Shown here: one piece after another, positions 36,842 through 46,025 of the stretch
Layout: the number at the start of each line of letters is the position of its first letter
Numbering within the stretch: position 1 is the stretch's first letter
Source of the DNA: Iphinoe sp. HA4291-MV1
GTDB taxonomy: Bacteria > Cyanobacteriota > Cyanobacteriia > Cyanobacteriales > Nostocaceae
NCBI GenBank assembly: GCA_019359415.1
Contig: JAHHHH010000002.1
Location: forward strand, 151,172 to 215,171
DNA length: 64,000 nt
Reading direction: 5' to 3'
Notes under the pieces: model-generated
Told to the model about the DNA's origin: nothing
The model's database searches: none
What the model saw: the letters and a program-made list of their open reading frames with translations, nothing else
Translations under genes and position numbers: made by a program

Positions 36842-39100
36842 TTAGCCCAGTGAAATAATTCGTGCGTGGAAGAACGCCCAGGTAGTAGCAATTCCTCCTA
36901 AGAGGTAGTGAGCCACACCAACAGCCCGACCTTGAATGATGCTAAGAGCGCGGGGTTGAATTGCTGGTGCTACTTTCAGTTTATTATGTGCCCAAACAAT
37001 CGACTCAATAAGTTCTTGCCAGTAGCCGCGACCACTGAACAGGAACATTAAGCTGAATGCCCAGACAAAGTGAGCGCCCAAGAAGAGCAGACCATAAGCT
37101 GACAGCGCACTGCCGTAGGAGTTAATCACTTGTACAGCTTGTGCCCACAAGAAGTCACGCAACCAGCCGTTGATTGTGAGAGCGCTTTGGGCAAAGTTGC
37201 CACCCGTGATGTGAGTCACAACACCGTCTGCGTCTACAGTTCCCCAGACATCCGATTGCATCTTCCAGCTGAAGTGGAAAATCACAATGGAGATGGAGTT
37301 ATACATCCAGAACAGACCGAGGAATACGTGGTCCCAACCAGATACCTGACAGGTACCGCCACGACCAGGACCATCGCAGGGGAACCGGAATCCCAAGTTA
37401 GCTTTGTCTGGAATCAGACGAGAACTACGGGCAAACAGGAAACCCTTGACCAGAATCAGAACGGTGACGTGAATCGTGAAGGCGTGAATATGGTGAACTA
37501 AGAAGTCCGCCGTACCCAGTGCAATGGGCATCATTGCCACTTTGCCGCCTACAGCCAGAATACCGCCACCAAAAGCGTAGCTAACGGGTTCTAGTGCATT
37601 GGGCGCAGTTGTACCTGGTGCTACAGTATGTATGTTTTGTACCCACTGAGCAAACACTGGTTGCAACTGAATTGCGGTATCCGAGAACATATCTTGGGGA
37701 CGACCCAAGGCACGCATCGTGTCATTGTGGACATATAGTCCAAAGCTGTGGAAGCCCAGGAAAATACATACCCAGTTCAGATGAGAGACGATTGCATCTC
37801 TGTGGCGAATGACCCGATCCAGTACGTTGTTCCGGTTTACCACTGGATCGTAATCCCGCACCATGAAGATTGCTGCGTGAGCAGCTCCACCAACAATCAA
37901 GAAGCCACCAATCCACATATGGTGAGTGAAGATGCAGAGTTGGGTGGCGTAATCTGTTGCCAAGTACGGATACGGGGGCATCGCGTACATGTGGTGCGCG
38001 ATGATGATAGTCAGTGAACCGAAGAAGGCAAGGTTAGTTGCCAACTGAGCGTGCCAGGAGGTGGTCATGTTTTCATAAAGACCCCTGTGACCATCACCAG
38101 TGAAAGGACCTTTGTGGTTTTCCAGGATCTCTTTGATGCTGTGACCAATACCCCAGTTGCTACGGTACATATGACCAGCGACGATAAACAATACCGCGAT
38201 CGCCAAGTGGTGATGGGCATTGTCTGTCAGCCACAAGCCACCTGTGACTGGGTTGAGACCTCCCTTGAAAGTGAGGAAGTCTGAATAAACACCCCAGTTC
38301 AAGGTGAAGAAAGGCGCTATACCGTTGGCAAAGCTGGGATACAGCTCGGTCAACAAGTCTTTGTTCAAAATGAACTCGTGGGGCAACGGTACATCTTTTA
38401 AAGCCACTCCCGCATCTAGCACCTTGTTAGTTGGCGCGGATACGTGGATGAGGTGTCCTGCCCAACCCAATGAACCACAACCCAGCAAGACTTGCAAGTG
38501 GTGATTCAGCATGGACTCCGCATTCTGGAACCATTCCAACTTGGGAGCGCGCTTATGGTAGTGGAACCAGCCGGCAAACAAGAACAAGCCTGCTAATACC
38601 AGACCACCAATGGCAGTGCAGTACAGTTGGAACGAGTTGGTAATACCCCAGCCACGCCATATTTGGAACCACCCGGAGGTGATTTGAATACCGTGGAAAC
38701 CGCCACCGACATCTCCATTCAAAATGTTTTGACCAACGATTGGCCAAACAACTTGAGCACTTGGCTTGACGTTGAGGGGGTCGCTCAGCCAAGCTTCATA
38801 GTTTGAAAAACGAGCGCCATGGAATATCATCCCGCTGAGCCAAATAGCCACTACGGCTAAGTGACCGAAGTGTGCTGCAAATATCTTGCGGGATATGTCT
38901 TCTAAATCGCTTGTATGTGTATCAAAATCATGGGCGAGCGCGTGTAGGTTCCAAATCCATGTTGTGGTTTTGGGACCTTTGGCTAGAGTTCTTTCGAAAT
39001 GTCCTGGTTTTGCCCATCGTTCAAATGAAGTGGGAACCGGATCATTATCGACTATCACTCTTGCCTTTTTTTCCTCTCGCTCTGGAGGACTTATCGACAT
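36842..39100 (-). CDS. psaA: photosystem I P700 apoprotein A1
   Basis: This 752-residue partner of PsaB in the P700/FX core starts [20 protein letters not shown] at the ATG 39100, with AGGAGGT five nt upstream. The frame extends 15 codons further, but the RBS and the family length settle the start. The FX loop [18 protein letters not shown] is present and the protein ends HARIISLG. It lies upstream of psaB in the same operon. Confidence 0.99.
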   Translation of the reverse strand: MSISPPEREEKKARVIVDNDPVPTSFERWAKPGHFERTLAKGPKTTTWIWNLHALAHDFDTHTSDLEDISRKIFAAHFGHLAVVAIWLSGMIFHGARFSNYEAWLSDPLNVKPSAQVVWPIVGQNILNGDVGGGFHGIQITSGWFQIWRGWGITNSFQLYCTAIGGLVLAGLFLFAGWFHYHKRAPKLEWFQNAESMLNHHLQVLLGCGSLGWAGHLIHVSAPTNKVLDAGVALKDVPLPHEFILNKDLLTELYPSFANGIAPFFTLNWGVYSDFLTFKGGLNPVTGGLWLTDNAHHHLAIAVLFIVAGHMYRSNWGIGHSIKEILENHKGPFTGDGHRGLYENMTTSWHAQLATNLAFFGSLTIIIAHHMYAMPPYPYLATDYATQLCIFTHHMWIGGFLIVGGAAHAAIFMVRDYDPVVNRNNVLDRVIRHRDAIVSHLNWVCIFLGFHSFGLYVHNDTMRALGRPQDMFSDTAIQLQPVFAQWVQNIHTVAPGTTAPNALEPVSYAFGGGILAVGGKVAMMPIALGTADFLVHHIHAFTIHVTVLILVKGFLFARSSRLIPDKANLGFRFPCDGPGRGGTCQVSGWDHVFLGLFWMYNSISIVIFHFSWKMQSDVWGTVDADGVVTHITGGNFAQSALTINGWLRDFLWAQAVQVINSYGSALSAYGLLFLGAHFVWAFSLMFLFSGRGYWQELIESIVWAHNKLKVAPAIQPRALSIIQGRAVGVAHYLLGGIATTWAFFHARIISLG

Positions 39101-39659
39101 TCGACCTCCTCTCTTTAACAGGATTGAGGAATCATTGAATACCACATAGTATCTTCAAAGGCTTTAGTTAACCTAATTTTCGCTTCCTCCAGAAACAGAT
39201 GACTGGAGCAGCGACGAAGACCATATGTGGTTCGTGGTTTCTGTTGAATTATAAAGGTTTATCTTGTACATAGTTACAGATATTTTAACAATAATTCAAA
39301 ATCCTTGAATCAATTGTCTAATCTACTTTTTGCATGAAAACTATTGGACAAAAAGTCAATAGTTTCTTCATTTATTTTACAAAGAGCAACAATTTGTAAA
39401 ATTTGTGTTCCCATACCACAATTTCAATCTTTGCTGCTTCTACTTAATATCACTTCATATTATCCAGGCAGTTTTATATACCACGGATAGTTAAATCTTA
39501 ATTAAAAAAAATTAAAAATTTATGTAAAATTTTTGACATTATCTTCCTTGAAGATGATAACTCTACGAAGAATTCTCCTTTTGGGCTATAGTGACCAGTG
39601 GACAGTTTGCGCCAAAATTATTCAGTCAGTTGTAGTAGGAGTATCACTGGGTGGAAGGT
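39101..39659. promoter_or_regulatory. psaA upstream region
   Basis: About 560 AT-rich bp between divergent psaA and the lipoprotein gene. There is no gene. A small hairpin, AAACTATTG...CAATAGTTT, sits at about 39337-39365. The psaA promoter and its light-responsive elements must lie here, but no consensus could be fixed by eye. Confidence 0.45.
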
Positions 39660-41045
39660 ATGAACTTATGGCAGAAGACCGCAACTGCTATCCTCAGATT
39701 GCTGATGGCATCTGTACTGGTATTAACATTCACTAGTTGTGGGGAGAAAGCTGTCAGCCAAGAACCTTATGGCAGCTTGCTTTCAAAAGCTCAACTTTCA
39801 AAGCAAATCTCAGAAGTTTCTCCTCCAGCAACAATCCAAGAACTGCGCTCAGCCTTGGAAGTTTATCAACCACAGGTAGCAATAGTGACTCCTAAACAGG
39901 ATGAAATTCTCCAAGACGATACAGTCACAGTTCGTTTCCAAGTTAAAGACTTATCTATATATAAAGATCCAAAACTCGAGCTTGGTCCTCATTTACACGT
40001 TATTCTCGATAACGAACCTTACATAGCCGTATATAACCTGAACGATCCCCTGGTTTTGCCAGACTTGTTACCAGGTACCCATACCCTACGTGTCTTTGCC
40101 TCTCGTCCTTGGCATGAAAGCTTTAAAAATGAAGGTGCTTACGCTCAGACAACATTTCACATCATCACCAAAACTGACGACAACAACCCTGATCCAACCA
40201 AGCCATTGTTAACATACAGTCGTCCCAAAGGCAGCTACGGTGCAGAACCGATTCTACTGGACTTTTTCCTAACTAACGCCCCACTGCATCTAGTTGCGAA
40301 AGAAGACCCCAACGACGACATAGCAGATTGGCGTATTCGCTGTACAATTAACGGTGAAAGTTTTGTTTTAGACCGCTGGCAAGCCCTTTACCTTAAAGGC
40401 TTCAAGCCAGGTAAAAATTGGGTAAAACTTGAGTTTCTCGACGAACAGGGAAATCCTGTGAAAAATGTCTTCAACAGTACAGTGAGACTCATTACCTATG
40501 AACCCAAGGGGAAAGACACTTTATCTAAGATTGTTAGAGAAGAACTATCAGCAGATCAAGTTCGCAGCATTGTAGATCCGAATTACACTGCCAAAATCCC
40601 AGCTGCTGAACCCACACCCACCCCAACTTTAACGCCTACTGTTAAAGAAACACCCGAAACACAACCCAAGGAAGAAACACAGCCCATTCCTGAACCTATA
40701 CCCACTCCAACCTCAACGCCCAGCGTTGAAGAAACACCTCAAACACAACCTCAAGCAGAAAAACAGCCCGTTCCGGAATCTCAGCAAGTACCCCAAATAC
40801 AGCCAGAAAAACCAAAATCAGGTGGCTTTTTCAATTGGTTTCAACGTCGGGCAGACAGGAGGATACCGACTCCACAAATACCAGTTGAAACAGCTCCTGG
40901 CTTACCTCCTACCTTGCCAGAAGTTATTGAAACTCCACAAGCAGAAAGCATAACGGAACCACAACCAGAAGTTACACCAGAAGCTGAGTCATCCCCTACA
41001 AAGGAATTCAAAATTCAAAGTTCAAAATTAAGACCTCATGGATAA
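39660..41045 (+). CDS. conserved cyanobacterial lipoprotein, Pro/Glu/Thr-rich C-terminus
   Basis: This 461-residue protein starts MNLWQKTATAILRLLMASVL and has a lipobox-like LTFTSC near residue 30, so it is probably a lipoprotein. Residues ~60-300 form a conserved domain of unknown role, including VTVRFQVKDLSIYKDPKLEL, DLLPGTHTLRVFASRPWHES and KGSYGAEPILLDFFLTNAPL. From ~310 the chain is Pro/Glu/Thr-rich with duplicated segments (PTPTLTPTVKETPETQPKEE versus PTPTSTPSVEETPQTQPQAE). A GTG three codons upstream is an alternative start. Function unknown. Confidence 0.75.
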   Translation: MNLWQKTATAILRLLMASVLVLTFTSCGEKAVSQEPYGSLLSKAQLSKQISEVSPPATIQELRSALEVYQPQVAIVTPKQDEILQDDTVTVRFQVKDLSIYKDPKLELGPHLHVILDNEPYIAVYNLNDPLVLPDLLPGTHTLRVFASRPWHESFKNEGAYAQTTFHIITKTDDNNPDPTKPLLTYSRPKGSYGAEPILLDFFLTNAPLHLVAKEDPNDDIADWRIRCTINGESFVLDRWQALYLKGFKPGKNWVKLEFLDEQGNPVKNVFNSTVRLITYEPKGKDTLSKIVREELSADQVRSIVDPNYTAKIPAAEPTPTPTLTPTVKETPETQPKEETQPIPEPIPTPTSTPSVEETPQTQPQAEKQPVPESQQVPQIQPEKPKSGGFFNWFQRRADRRIPTPQIPVETAPGLPPTLPEVIETPQAESITEPQPEVTPEAESSPTKEFKIQSSKLRPHG

Positions 41046-41129
41046 ATTTAGGAGATTGAACCGTTGTTCAAATTTAACAACTAACAAGCAGCAGATACCT
41101 CTAAGACAGATTAGTGCGTTTCGAATTGA

Positions 41130-41306
41130 ATGCGTGGAGTACATCAACTAGCTTGTGCTAGGGAACAACTCGTGAGGAAGCTAATCGCAAATATTAAAGA
41201 AGCGATCGCTCTTGACATTGAAGTTCTGCAAGACCGAGGCGAGTCTGTTCCAGATGATAGGATTTCTTCTGTCAGTTGCTCAATTGAACGCATTGTCAAT
41301 GCATAA
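41130..41306 (+). pseudogene. HicB-type antitoxin C-terminal fragment
   Basis: The plus-strand frame reads ACAREQLVRKLIANIKEAIA then LDIEVLQDRGESVPDD. The ANIKEAIALxxE part is typical of the end of the HicB fold. The N-terminal part of HicB is absent. The segment ACATCAACT(A/G)GCTTGTGCTAG near its start recurs at 41379-41399, suggesting a local duplication. Weak but specific similarity. Confidence 0.4.
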
Positions 41307-41378
41307 AATATTGAATCCTGCTCACAGTGTAACAGCGATAAGCTGGCATCAGTTACGTATGCACCGTTGTGAAGCACA

Positions 41379-41627
41379 TCAACTGGCTTGTGCTAGAGAG
41401 CGTACAGTTAGAATTTCGTCAGCACGCAAGGCTTCAACAGCAGATACTGGAACAGTAACCACTGCAATCGACTCACCCACCGCGTTGAATACTTCCAGTA
41501 CACAACCATTTTCTCCGCCAGTAGGATGAGGAACAAAATCAACTAACGTTGCAATATCACCGGCTCTAAGCTGATATTCGCTCAAGTTGAGAGTTAAAGC
41601 AACCTCCTTATATAACTCAAGTGTCAT
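41379..41627 (-). CDS. DUF4926 domain protein
   Basis: This 82-residue protein starts MTLELYKEVALTLNLSEYQL, then RAGDIATLVDFVP and ENGCVLEVFNAVGESIAVVT, an SH3-like beta-barrel pattern seen in DUF4926. The start has AAGGAG seven nt upstream and overlaps the DUF6883 gene by 11 bp, so the two are translationally coupled. DUF4926/DUF6883 pairs recur as small two-gene modules in cyanobacteria; the pairing suggests a toxin-antitoxin or immunity-like unit, but no activity has been shown to my knowledge. Confidence 0.75.
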   Translation of the reverse strand: MTLELYKEVALTLNLSEYQLRAGDIATLVDFVPHPTGGENGCVLEVFNAVGESIAVVTVPVSAVEALRADEILTVRSLAQAS

Positions 41628-41958
41628 GGCGAGACTCCTTACGAGGTTTGAGGGTGACAAACTGAAATTTGCCGTCACTTTGTCGTTGTAGCCAAATTGT
41701 AACAACTGACAAGTTCATTCCATTAATGCCGTTCAAATCTCCTTCAACACGATAGAAGATGCCATATTCATTAGTTCCATCTTCCACAGCTTCGACCAAC
41801 TCAGCAAGTGACTCAATAGCTGCTCGCAATGCTTCCGGATTTTCTTGGATGAATCCAGCCTGCGCTAGAAACTTGGATTTATCGTTTCTTGCTTTATACA
41901 CCAGCAGATAGCGGGTTAGTTTGTCGTTTGGAATAATTGCATCTGCTGGAATTTTCAC
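41617..41958 (-). CDS. DUF6883 domain protein
   Basis: This 113-residue protein has a GTG start. Conserved parts are KIPADAIIPNDKLTRYLLV, DDKSKFLAQAGF-like (NDKSKFLAQAGFIQENPEAL) and NEYGIFYRVEGDLNG. The family appears in small mobile modules and as a C-terminal domain of larger proteins; its activity is unknown to me. The start overlaps the stop of a hicB remnant by four bases (GTGA), and the end overlaps the DUF4926 gene, so hicB-DUF6883-DUF4926 was once one coupled operon. Confidence 0.75.
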   Translation of the reverse strand: MKIPADAIIPNDKLTRYLLVYKARNDKSKFLAQAGFIQENPEALRAAIESLAELVEAVEDGTNEYGIFYRVEGDLNGINGMNLSVVTIWLQRQSDGKFQFVTLKPRKESRHDT

Positions 41959-42100
41959 ACTGAAACTGGTAAACCACGTTTTGCGCGAACTTGTAGACAG
42001 GCTGCGATCGCATCTTTGATATTTTCAATAGCTTCCTGTTTAGTTTGTCCACTCTACAATCCAAATTCCGTCTTCGTCGCGATCATACGTATTATACTGC
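41955..42100 (-). pseudogene. hicB antitoxin with internal deletion
   Basis: The minus strand reads YDRDEDGIWIVE (the HicB N-terminal strand) and then, after a frameshift and a deletion of roughly 10-15 codons, QTKQEAIENIKDAIAACLQV and RAKRGLPVSV with a stop at 41957-41955. The usual central CxSQGxT segment is missing. No hicA toxin gene is adjacent. Confidence 0.7.
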
Positions 42101-42108
42101 CTTCTACC

Positions 42109-43317
42109 TTACGACTTCACCACCACCCACTGCGTCACAGGTACCATCGGCTTCCACCCCAAAAACCTGCCAATAGGAGCAGCCCGTTGAACAGCAACAC
42201 GGATCAACTCCCCGCCTACCTGATTGTGCCATTGCAACAACTTCTGCTCGCTTTCAACCGTCACAGCATTAGCAACAAAACGCCCACCCAGACGCAAAGC
42301 TTCCCAACACACCTCAAATAAACCTTCTGTCGTTGCTCCACCGCCAACAAAGATAGCATCCGGTTGAGGCAAATCTTTTAATGCTGCGGGAGCCTTACCT
42401 GCAATAATTTGTAAATGAGGTGTACCAAGAGCAGCAGCATTGTCAGCAATATATTGTAGTCGGGTAGAGTTTTGTTCAATCGCGATCGCTTGACATCGAG
42501 GATGACTCCGCATCCACTCAATACCAATGGAACCACATCCCGCACCCACATCCCACAACAACTGTCCCGGCGTAGGAGCTAAAGCAGAAAGTGTTATTGC
42601 TCGTACCTCACGCTTAGTCAGCTGTCCATCATGATGGTAAGCATCATCTGGTAGTCCTGCTAACCGAGGTAAGGGGATAACTCCAGCATCAGCAATGCAT
42701 TCTACAGCGATGGTGTTTAAATCAGCTACTTCTATTGTCGTCCATGACGCGGCTGTCCCTGCTATCATTCGTTCCTCAGAACCGCCCATGTGTTCCAGAA
42801 CGGTAATTTTACTACCACTATAACCACGTTTTGTCAAGATATCAGCGACAATTGCTGGGGTTTCCTTTCCTTGACTTAAAATTAGAAGACGTGCTCCTGG
42901 GTAGATAGCGGTTTGGATGAGAGCAGGGGGACGAGCGTTTAAGCTTAATGTCTCGACTTCGGTAAGTGACCATCCTAGTCTCGCACAGGCAAGGCTGAAA
43001 GATGAAGGTGCGGGGATGATAGTCATCTCAGAAATGGAAATTTGGCGGGTGAGGGTAACTCCGATACCAAAGCACATGGGATCGCCACTTGCCAAAACGC
43101 AAACTGATTGACTCCGGCGACGGAGAATTTCTTCTATCGAATGACTGATCGGGGAAGTCCAGATAAGTTTTTCTCGTGAATCGTCTGCTGGTAGCATGGC
43201 GAGATGGCGTTTTCCACCGACTATCACTTGTGCATGCTCAACAACACAAAGAGCGATCGCACTCAATCCCGATAGCCCATCCTCACCAATACCTACCACT
43301 GATAACCATTTGTGCAT
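42109..43317 (-). CDS. cobL: precorrin-6Y C5,15-methyltransferase CbiE-CbiT fusion
   Basis: This 402-residue fusion enzyme of corrin-ring synthesis methylates C-5 and C-15 and decarboxylates the ring-C acetate. The N-terminal ~200 residues are the SAM-dependent tetrapyrrole methylase CbiE (VVGIGEDGLSGLSAIAL, LASGDPMCFGIGVTL). The C-terminal ~190 are CbiT with a Rossmann-type SAM site (LLWDVGAGCGSIGIEW, DAIFVGGGATTEGLFEV). It is divergent from the riboswitch-controlled cobG-cobH-cobI set, so it has its own promoter in the 80-bp shared spacer. Confidence 0.93.
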   Translation of the reverse strand: MHKWLSVVGIGEDGLSGLSAIALCVVEHAQVIVGGKRHLAMLPADDSREKLIWTSPISHSIEEILRRRSQSVCVLASGDPMCFGIGVTLTRQISISEMTIIPAPSSFSLACARLGWSLTEVETLSLNARPPALIQTAIYPGARLLILSQGKETPAIVADILTKRGYSGSKITVLEHMGGSEERMIAGTAASWTTIEVADLNTIAVECIADAGVIPLPRLAGLPDDAYHHDGQLTKREVRAITLSALAPTPGQLLWDVGAGCGSIGIEWMRSHPRCQAIAIEQNSTRLQYIADNAAALGTPHLQIIAGKAPAALKDLPQPDAIFVGGGATTEGLFEVCWEALRLGGRFVANAVTVESEQKLLQWHNQVGGELIRVAVQRAAPIGRFLGWKPMVPVTQWVVVKS

Positions 43318-43398
43318 CTAGCAACTGATGAAAGAGTTAAGAAGAATTGGCAAAAAGAGGTAAGGCTATTATCTCATGCTAAACTACACAAACTTAGA

Positions 43399-43507
43399 GT
43401 CGGGAAAGTCCGGTGAGATTCTGGCACTGTGCCGCAGCTGTAATCAAGTAAAAAGTGAGCCAGCGCTGCAGGAGGGTTTCCCTCCGTAGGCGACTGGCGA
43501 ACCCGAA
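43399..43507 (+). promoter_or_regulatory. cobalamin riboswitch
   Basis: The hallmark core CCGGTGAGATTCTGGCACTG followed by GTGCCGCAGCTGTAAT (B12-riboswitch conserved segment) is present, as is GAGCCAGCGCTGCAGG and a closing helix TCGGG (43400-43404) with CCCGA (43502-43506). It lies about 130 nt before the cobG start, as expected for B12-responsive repression of a corrin gene. Confidence 0.88.
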
Positions 43508-43638
43508 GGGTAAAAAGTAAATTATTTTCTTTTACCTTTTACCTTTCAACTTTGTTAGTCAGAATACCGACTCCAAGGGTGTCTTGTAGACACAGTTATT
43601 ATCTGCTCTCCGCGTCGCACGGGGAAGGAGTTTTAGGC

Positions 43639-45255
43639 GTGTCTAGTTGTCCTGGTCTTTTTTATCAAACGTCCGCGCGAGACGGTACATTATCTCGCAT
43701 CCGCATACCTGGAGGAATACTGACGAGTCAGCAGTTTCATGTCATAGCTGACTTAGCTGACGAGTTTGGAGAAGGGTACACGAATATTACCAATCGTGCC
43801 AATCTTCAAATCCGTGAAATCCTTACAGAGATTCCCGCTGATGCTTTGAGAACACTGCAGGAGATTGGTATAGCTTCAGCCATTCCAGAGGTTGACCATT
43901 TGCGTAATATCATGGCTAGTCCCACGGCTGGCATTGATTTATACGAACTCATTGATACGCGATCGCTTATCCATGAATTAGACAATTACATTACCACTCA
44001 CGCTGAACTAGCACCACTTTCACCGAAATTCAGCGTTGCTTTTGATGGCGGTGGTTCTGTGTCGATTCGCGATCGCCTCAATGATATCGCTTGGATTGCT
44101 GTGATGATTGATACTAACGTTTACTTCCGCCTCAAGCTGAATTTAGGTACATCACTGTTTGAACCATTTATTGATACAGGCATCCTGCTGAAACCAGAAG
44201 AGTGTACAGAGGTTGTGGCTGCATTAGCAAAAGTCTATTTGCAGCATCTAACAGTAGAGACTGGAAAAATTATTCCTCATCGCAAATCACGTCAGCCTCG
44301 TCTCTGGGAGATTTTGAACAATTTAGGTATTGAAAGATTTCTTCAAGAAGTTGAACATCATCTTCCCTATCCACTGCGGCGGTTTTCTGCGAAATGGAGT
44401 GATACGGAGACGAAGGAGGGATGTAGAGACATTGCATCCAATGTCTCTGTCAGGTACCAACACATAGGTGTGCATTCCCAACGACAGAAAAGATTGTCCT
44501 ACATTGGTGTTGTGGTACCTGTTGGTAGATTAGATACTTGGCAAATGCGTGAGTTAGCGGATGTTGCTGAAACTTACGCCAGTGGTACACTGAGGCTGAC
44601 GCCTTGGCAAAATCTCCTGATACCAGATATTCCTCAACAGTGGATTCCCAATATACAAAGTAAAATCAAAAACTTAGGATTGCACTGGTGTGCAACTAAT
44701 ATTCGTAGTGCCCTAGTTGCTTGCACTGGCAATACAGGATGTGCGTCTTCGGCAACAGATACCAAAAGTCACGCCCTCGCATTAGCTGAATATTTAGATA
44801 GTCGCCTTATTCTCGACCAACCAGTCAACATTCATTTTACAGGTTGTGAAAAATCCTGTGCTCAGCATAGCAGGAGTGATATCGCCCTTATCGGTGTCAC
44901 CATTGAAGATAAGAGAGAAACAGTGGAGGGCTACAAAGTCTATGTAGGTGATGGTGATAGTCACGAAAAATTTGGACGAGAAATTTACCGTTGGGTACCT
45001 TTTGCAGAACTACCTCGATTGGTAGAACAGATGCTGCAAATCTATATGGCAGAACGTGAGACTCCCAATGAATCCTTTGGGGAATTCGTTAATCAATATG
45101 CTATTGCAGACTTGCAACAGTTGTTTGAGAAAGGAGAGTGGTTAGTGGTTAGTAAACCAGGACTTACGCAAAGAAACCCGGTTTCTACCAAAAATCGTCT
45201 GTTTCGCAACCAAATACGAACGAAGAAACCGGGTTTCACAGCAGATGGTGCGTAA
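43639..45255 (+). CDS. cobG: precorrin-3B synthase
   Basis: This 538-residue oxygen-dependent monooxygenase of the aerobic corrin pathway belongs to the sulfite/nitrite reductase fold. Two ferredoxin-like half domains are seen (SSCPGLFYQTSARDGTLSRI...). The 4Fe-4S cysteines are in CTGNTGC (C-x5-C) and GCEKSC (C-x3-C). The GTG at 43639 is chosen because AAGGAG lies eight nt upstream; an in-frame TTG at 43552 is possible. The last ~30 residues (from KPGLTQRNPVSTKN) are encoded by a MITE-like palindromic repeat that also supplies the stop. It is under a B12 riboswitch and heads cobG-cobH-cobI. Confidence 0.9.
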   Translation: MSSCPGLFYQTSARDGTLSRIRIPGGILTSQQFHVIADLADEFGEGYTNITNRANLQIREILTEIPADALRTLQEIGIASAIPEVDHLRNIMASPTAGIDLYELIDTRSLIHELDNYITTHAELAPLSPKFSVAFDGGGSVSIRDRLNDIAWIAVMIDTNVYFRLKLNLGTSLFEPFIDTGILLKPEECTEVVAALAKVYLQHLTVETGKIIPHRKSRQPRLWEILNNLGIERFLQEVEHHLPYPLRRFSAKWSDTETKEGCRDIASNVSVRYQHIGVHSQRQKRLSYIGVVVPVGRLDTWQMRELADVAETYASGTLRLTPWQNLLIPDIPQQWIPNIQSKIKNLGLHWCATNIRSALVACTGNTGCASSATDTKSHALALAEYLDSRLILDQPVNIHFTGCEKSCAQHSRSDIALIGVTIEDKRETVEGYKVYVGDGDSHEKFGREIYRWVPFAELPRLVEQMLQIYMAERETPNESFGEFVNQYAIADLQQLFEKGEWLVVSKPGLTQRNPVSTKNRLFRNQIRTKKPGFTADGA

Positions 45256-45260
45256 GTCCT
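45159..45260. mobile_element. 102-bp MITE-like palindrome at the 3' end of cobG
   Basis: Terminal inverted repeats AGGACTTACGCA (45159-45170) and TGCGTAAGTCCT (45249-45260) enclose a second inverted pair, AGAAACCCGGTTTCT / AGAAACCGGGTTTC. It has no coding capacity of its own. It lies across the end of cobG, whose TAA is at 45253-45255 inside the right repeat. Confidence 0.8.
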
Positions 45261-45395
45261 ATAAACAAACAAACAATTAACAACTACTCCCTTCTTGCTA
45301 CAAAATTACCTATTTTTTTCTTGGCGTCCTTCTCAAGAGCGGAGACGCTGCGCAAAGGCGTCTTGGCGGTTCGTTTAACAATTAACAATTAACAA
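45261..45395. repeat. cobG-cobH spacer repeats
   Basis: A GAGCGGAGACGCTGCGCAAAGG-type piece (about 45339-45360) belongs to the same dispersed family as in the rpsL-rpsG gap. Three AACAATT-type units (about 45377-45395) run up to the cobH start. No clear Shine-Dalgarno is seen for cobH. Confidence 0.55.
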
Positions 45396-46025
45396 ATGAC
45401 TATTGACTACATAAAAGACGGTAACGAAATATATCGCAAATCCTTTGCCATTATTCGCTTTGAGGCAAACCTGTCTGTACTTGCCCCGGATGTCGCAAAT
45501 GTTGCCGTACGTCTTATTCATGCTTGTGGCATGACAGATATTGTTTATGATCTAGCAGCTTCACCAACAGCTGTGGAATCTGGACGACGATCCTTAGCAG
45601 CAGGCGCACCAATTTTGTGTGATTGTCGGATGGTGGCAGAAGGTATTACACGGCGACGACTACCAGCAGACAATTCAGTGATTTGCACTCTCAATCATCC
45701 CGATGTACCAAACCTTGCTCAAAAACTGGAAACCACTCGTTCTGCTGCTGCTTTAGAATTGTGGCTACCAGTGTTAGAAGGGGCGGTGGTAGCAATTGGC
45801 AACGCACCTACCGTTTTGTTCCGGCTACTAGAAATGCTAGATGCTGGAGCACCAAAACCAGCGCTCATCTTGGGTTTTCCAGTTGGATTTGTGGGGGCGG
45901 CTGAGTCGAAAGCAGCACTGGCTGCAGATAGTCGTGGTGTGCCATTTCTGACATTACATGGTCGGCGAGGTGGGAGTGCGATCGCGGCTGCAGCAGTTAA
46001 TGCTTTAGCGATGGAGGAAGAATGA
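45396..46025 (+). CDS. cobH: precorrin-8X methylmutase
   Basis: This 209-residue enzyme moves a methyl group from C-11 to C-12 to give hydrogenobyrinic acid (CbiC in the cobalt-early route). It reads YIKDGNEIYRKSFAIIRFEA and then VRLIHACGMTDIVYDL with the catalytic His, followed by the substrate-binding region DCRMVAEGITRRRLP. Length is normal. The stop overlaps the cobI start by four bases (ATGA), indicating translational coupling. Confidence 0.95.
   Translation: MTIDYIKDGNEIYRKSFAIIRFEANLSVLAPDVANVAVRLIHACGMTDIVYDLAASPTAVESGRRSLAAGAPILCDCRMVAEGITRRRLPADNSVICTLNHPDVPNLAQKLETTRSAAALELWLPVLEGAVVAIGNAPTVLFRLLEMLDAGAPKPALILGFPVGFVGAAESKAALAADSRGVPFLTLHGRRGGSAIAAAAVNALAMEEE

Noticed and set aside
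34892-39149. Many open frames antisense to psaA and psaB
   Set aside because: Codon bias of the highly expressed psa genes leaves antisense frames open; none has an RBS or recognisable domain.
41144-41377. Minus-strand 77-codon frame ending in LAQAS
   Set aside because: The plus strand of the same DNA carries the HicB-like ANIKEAIAL pattern. The shared LAQAS end comes from the duplicated ACATCAACT segment, not from homology as protein.
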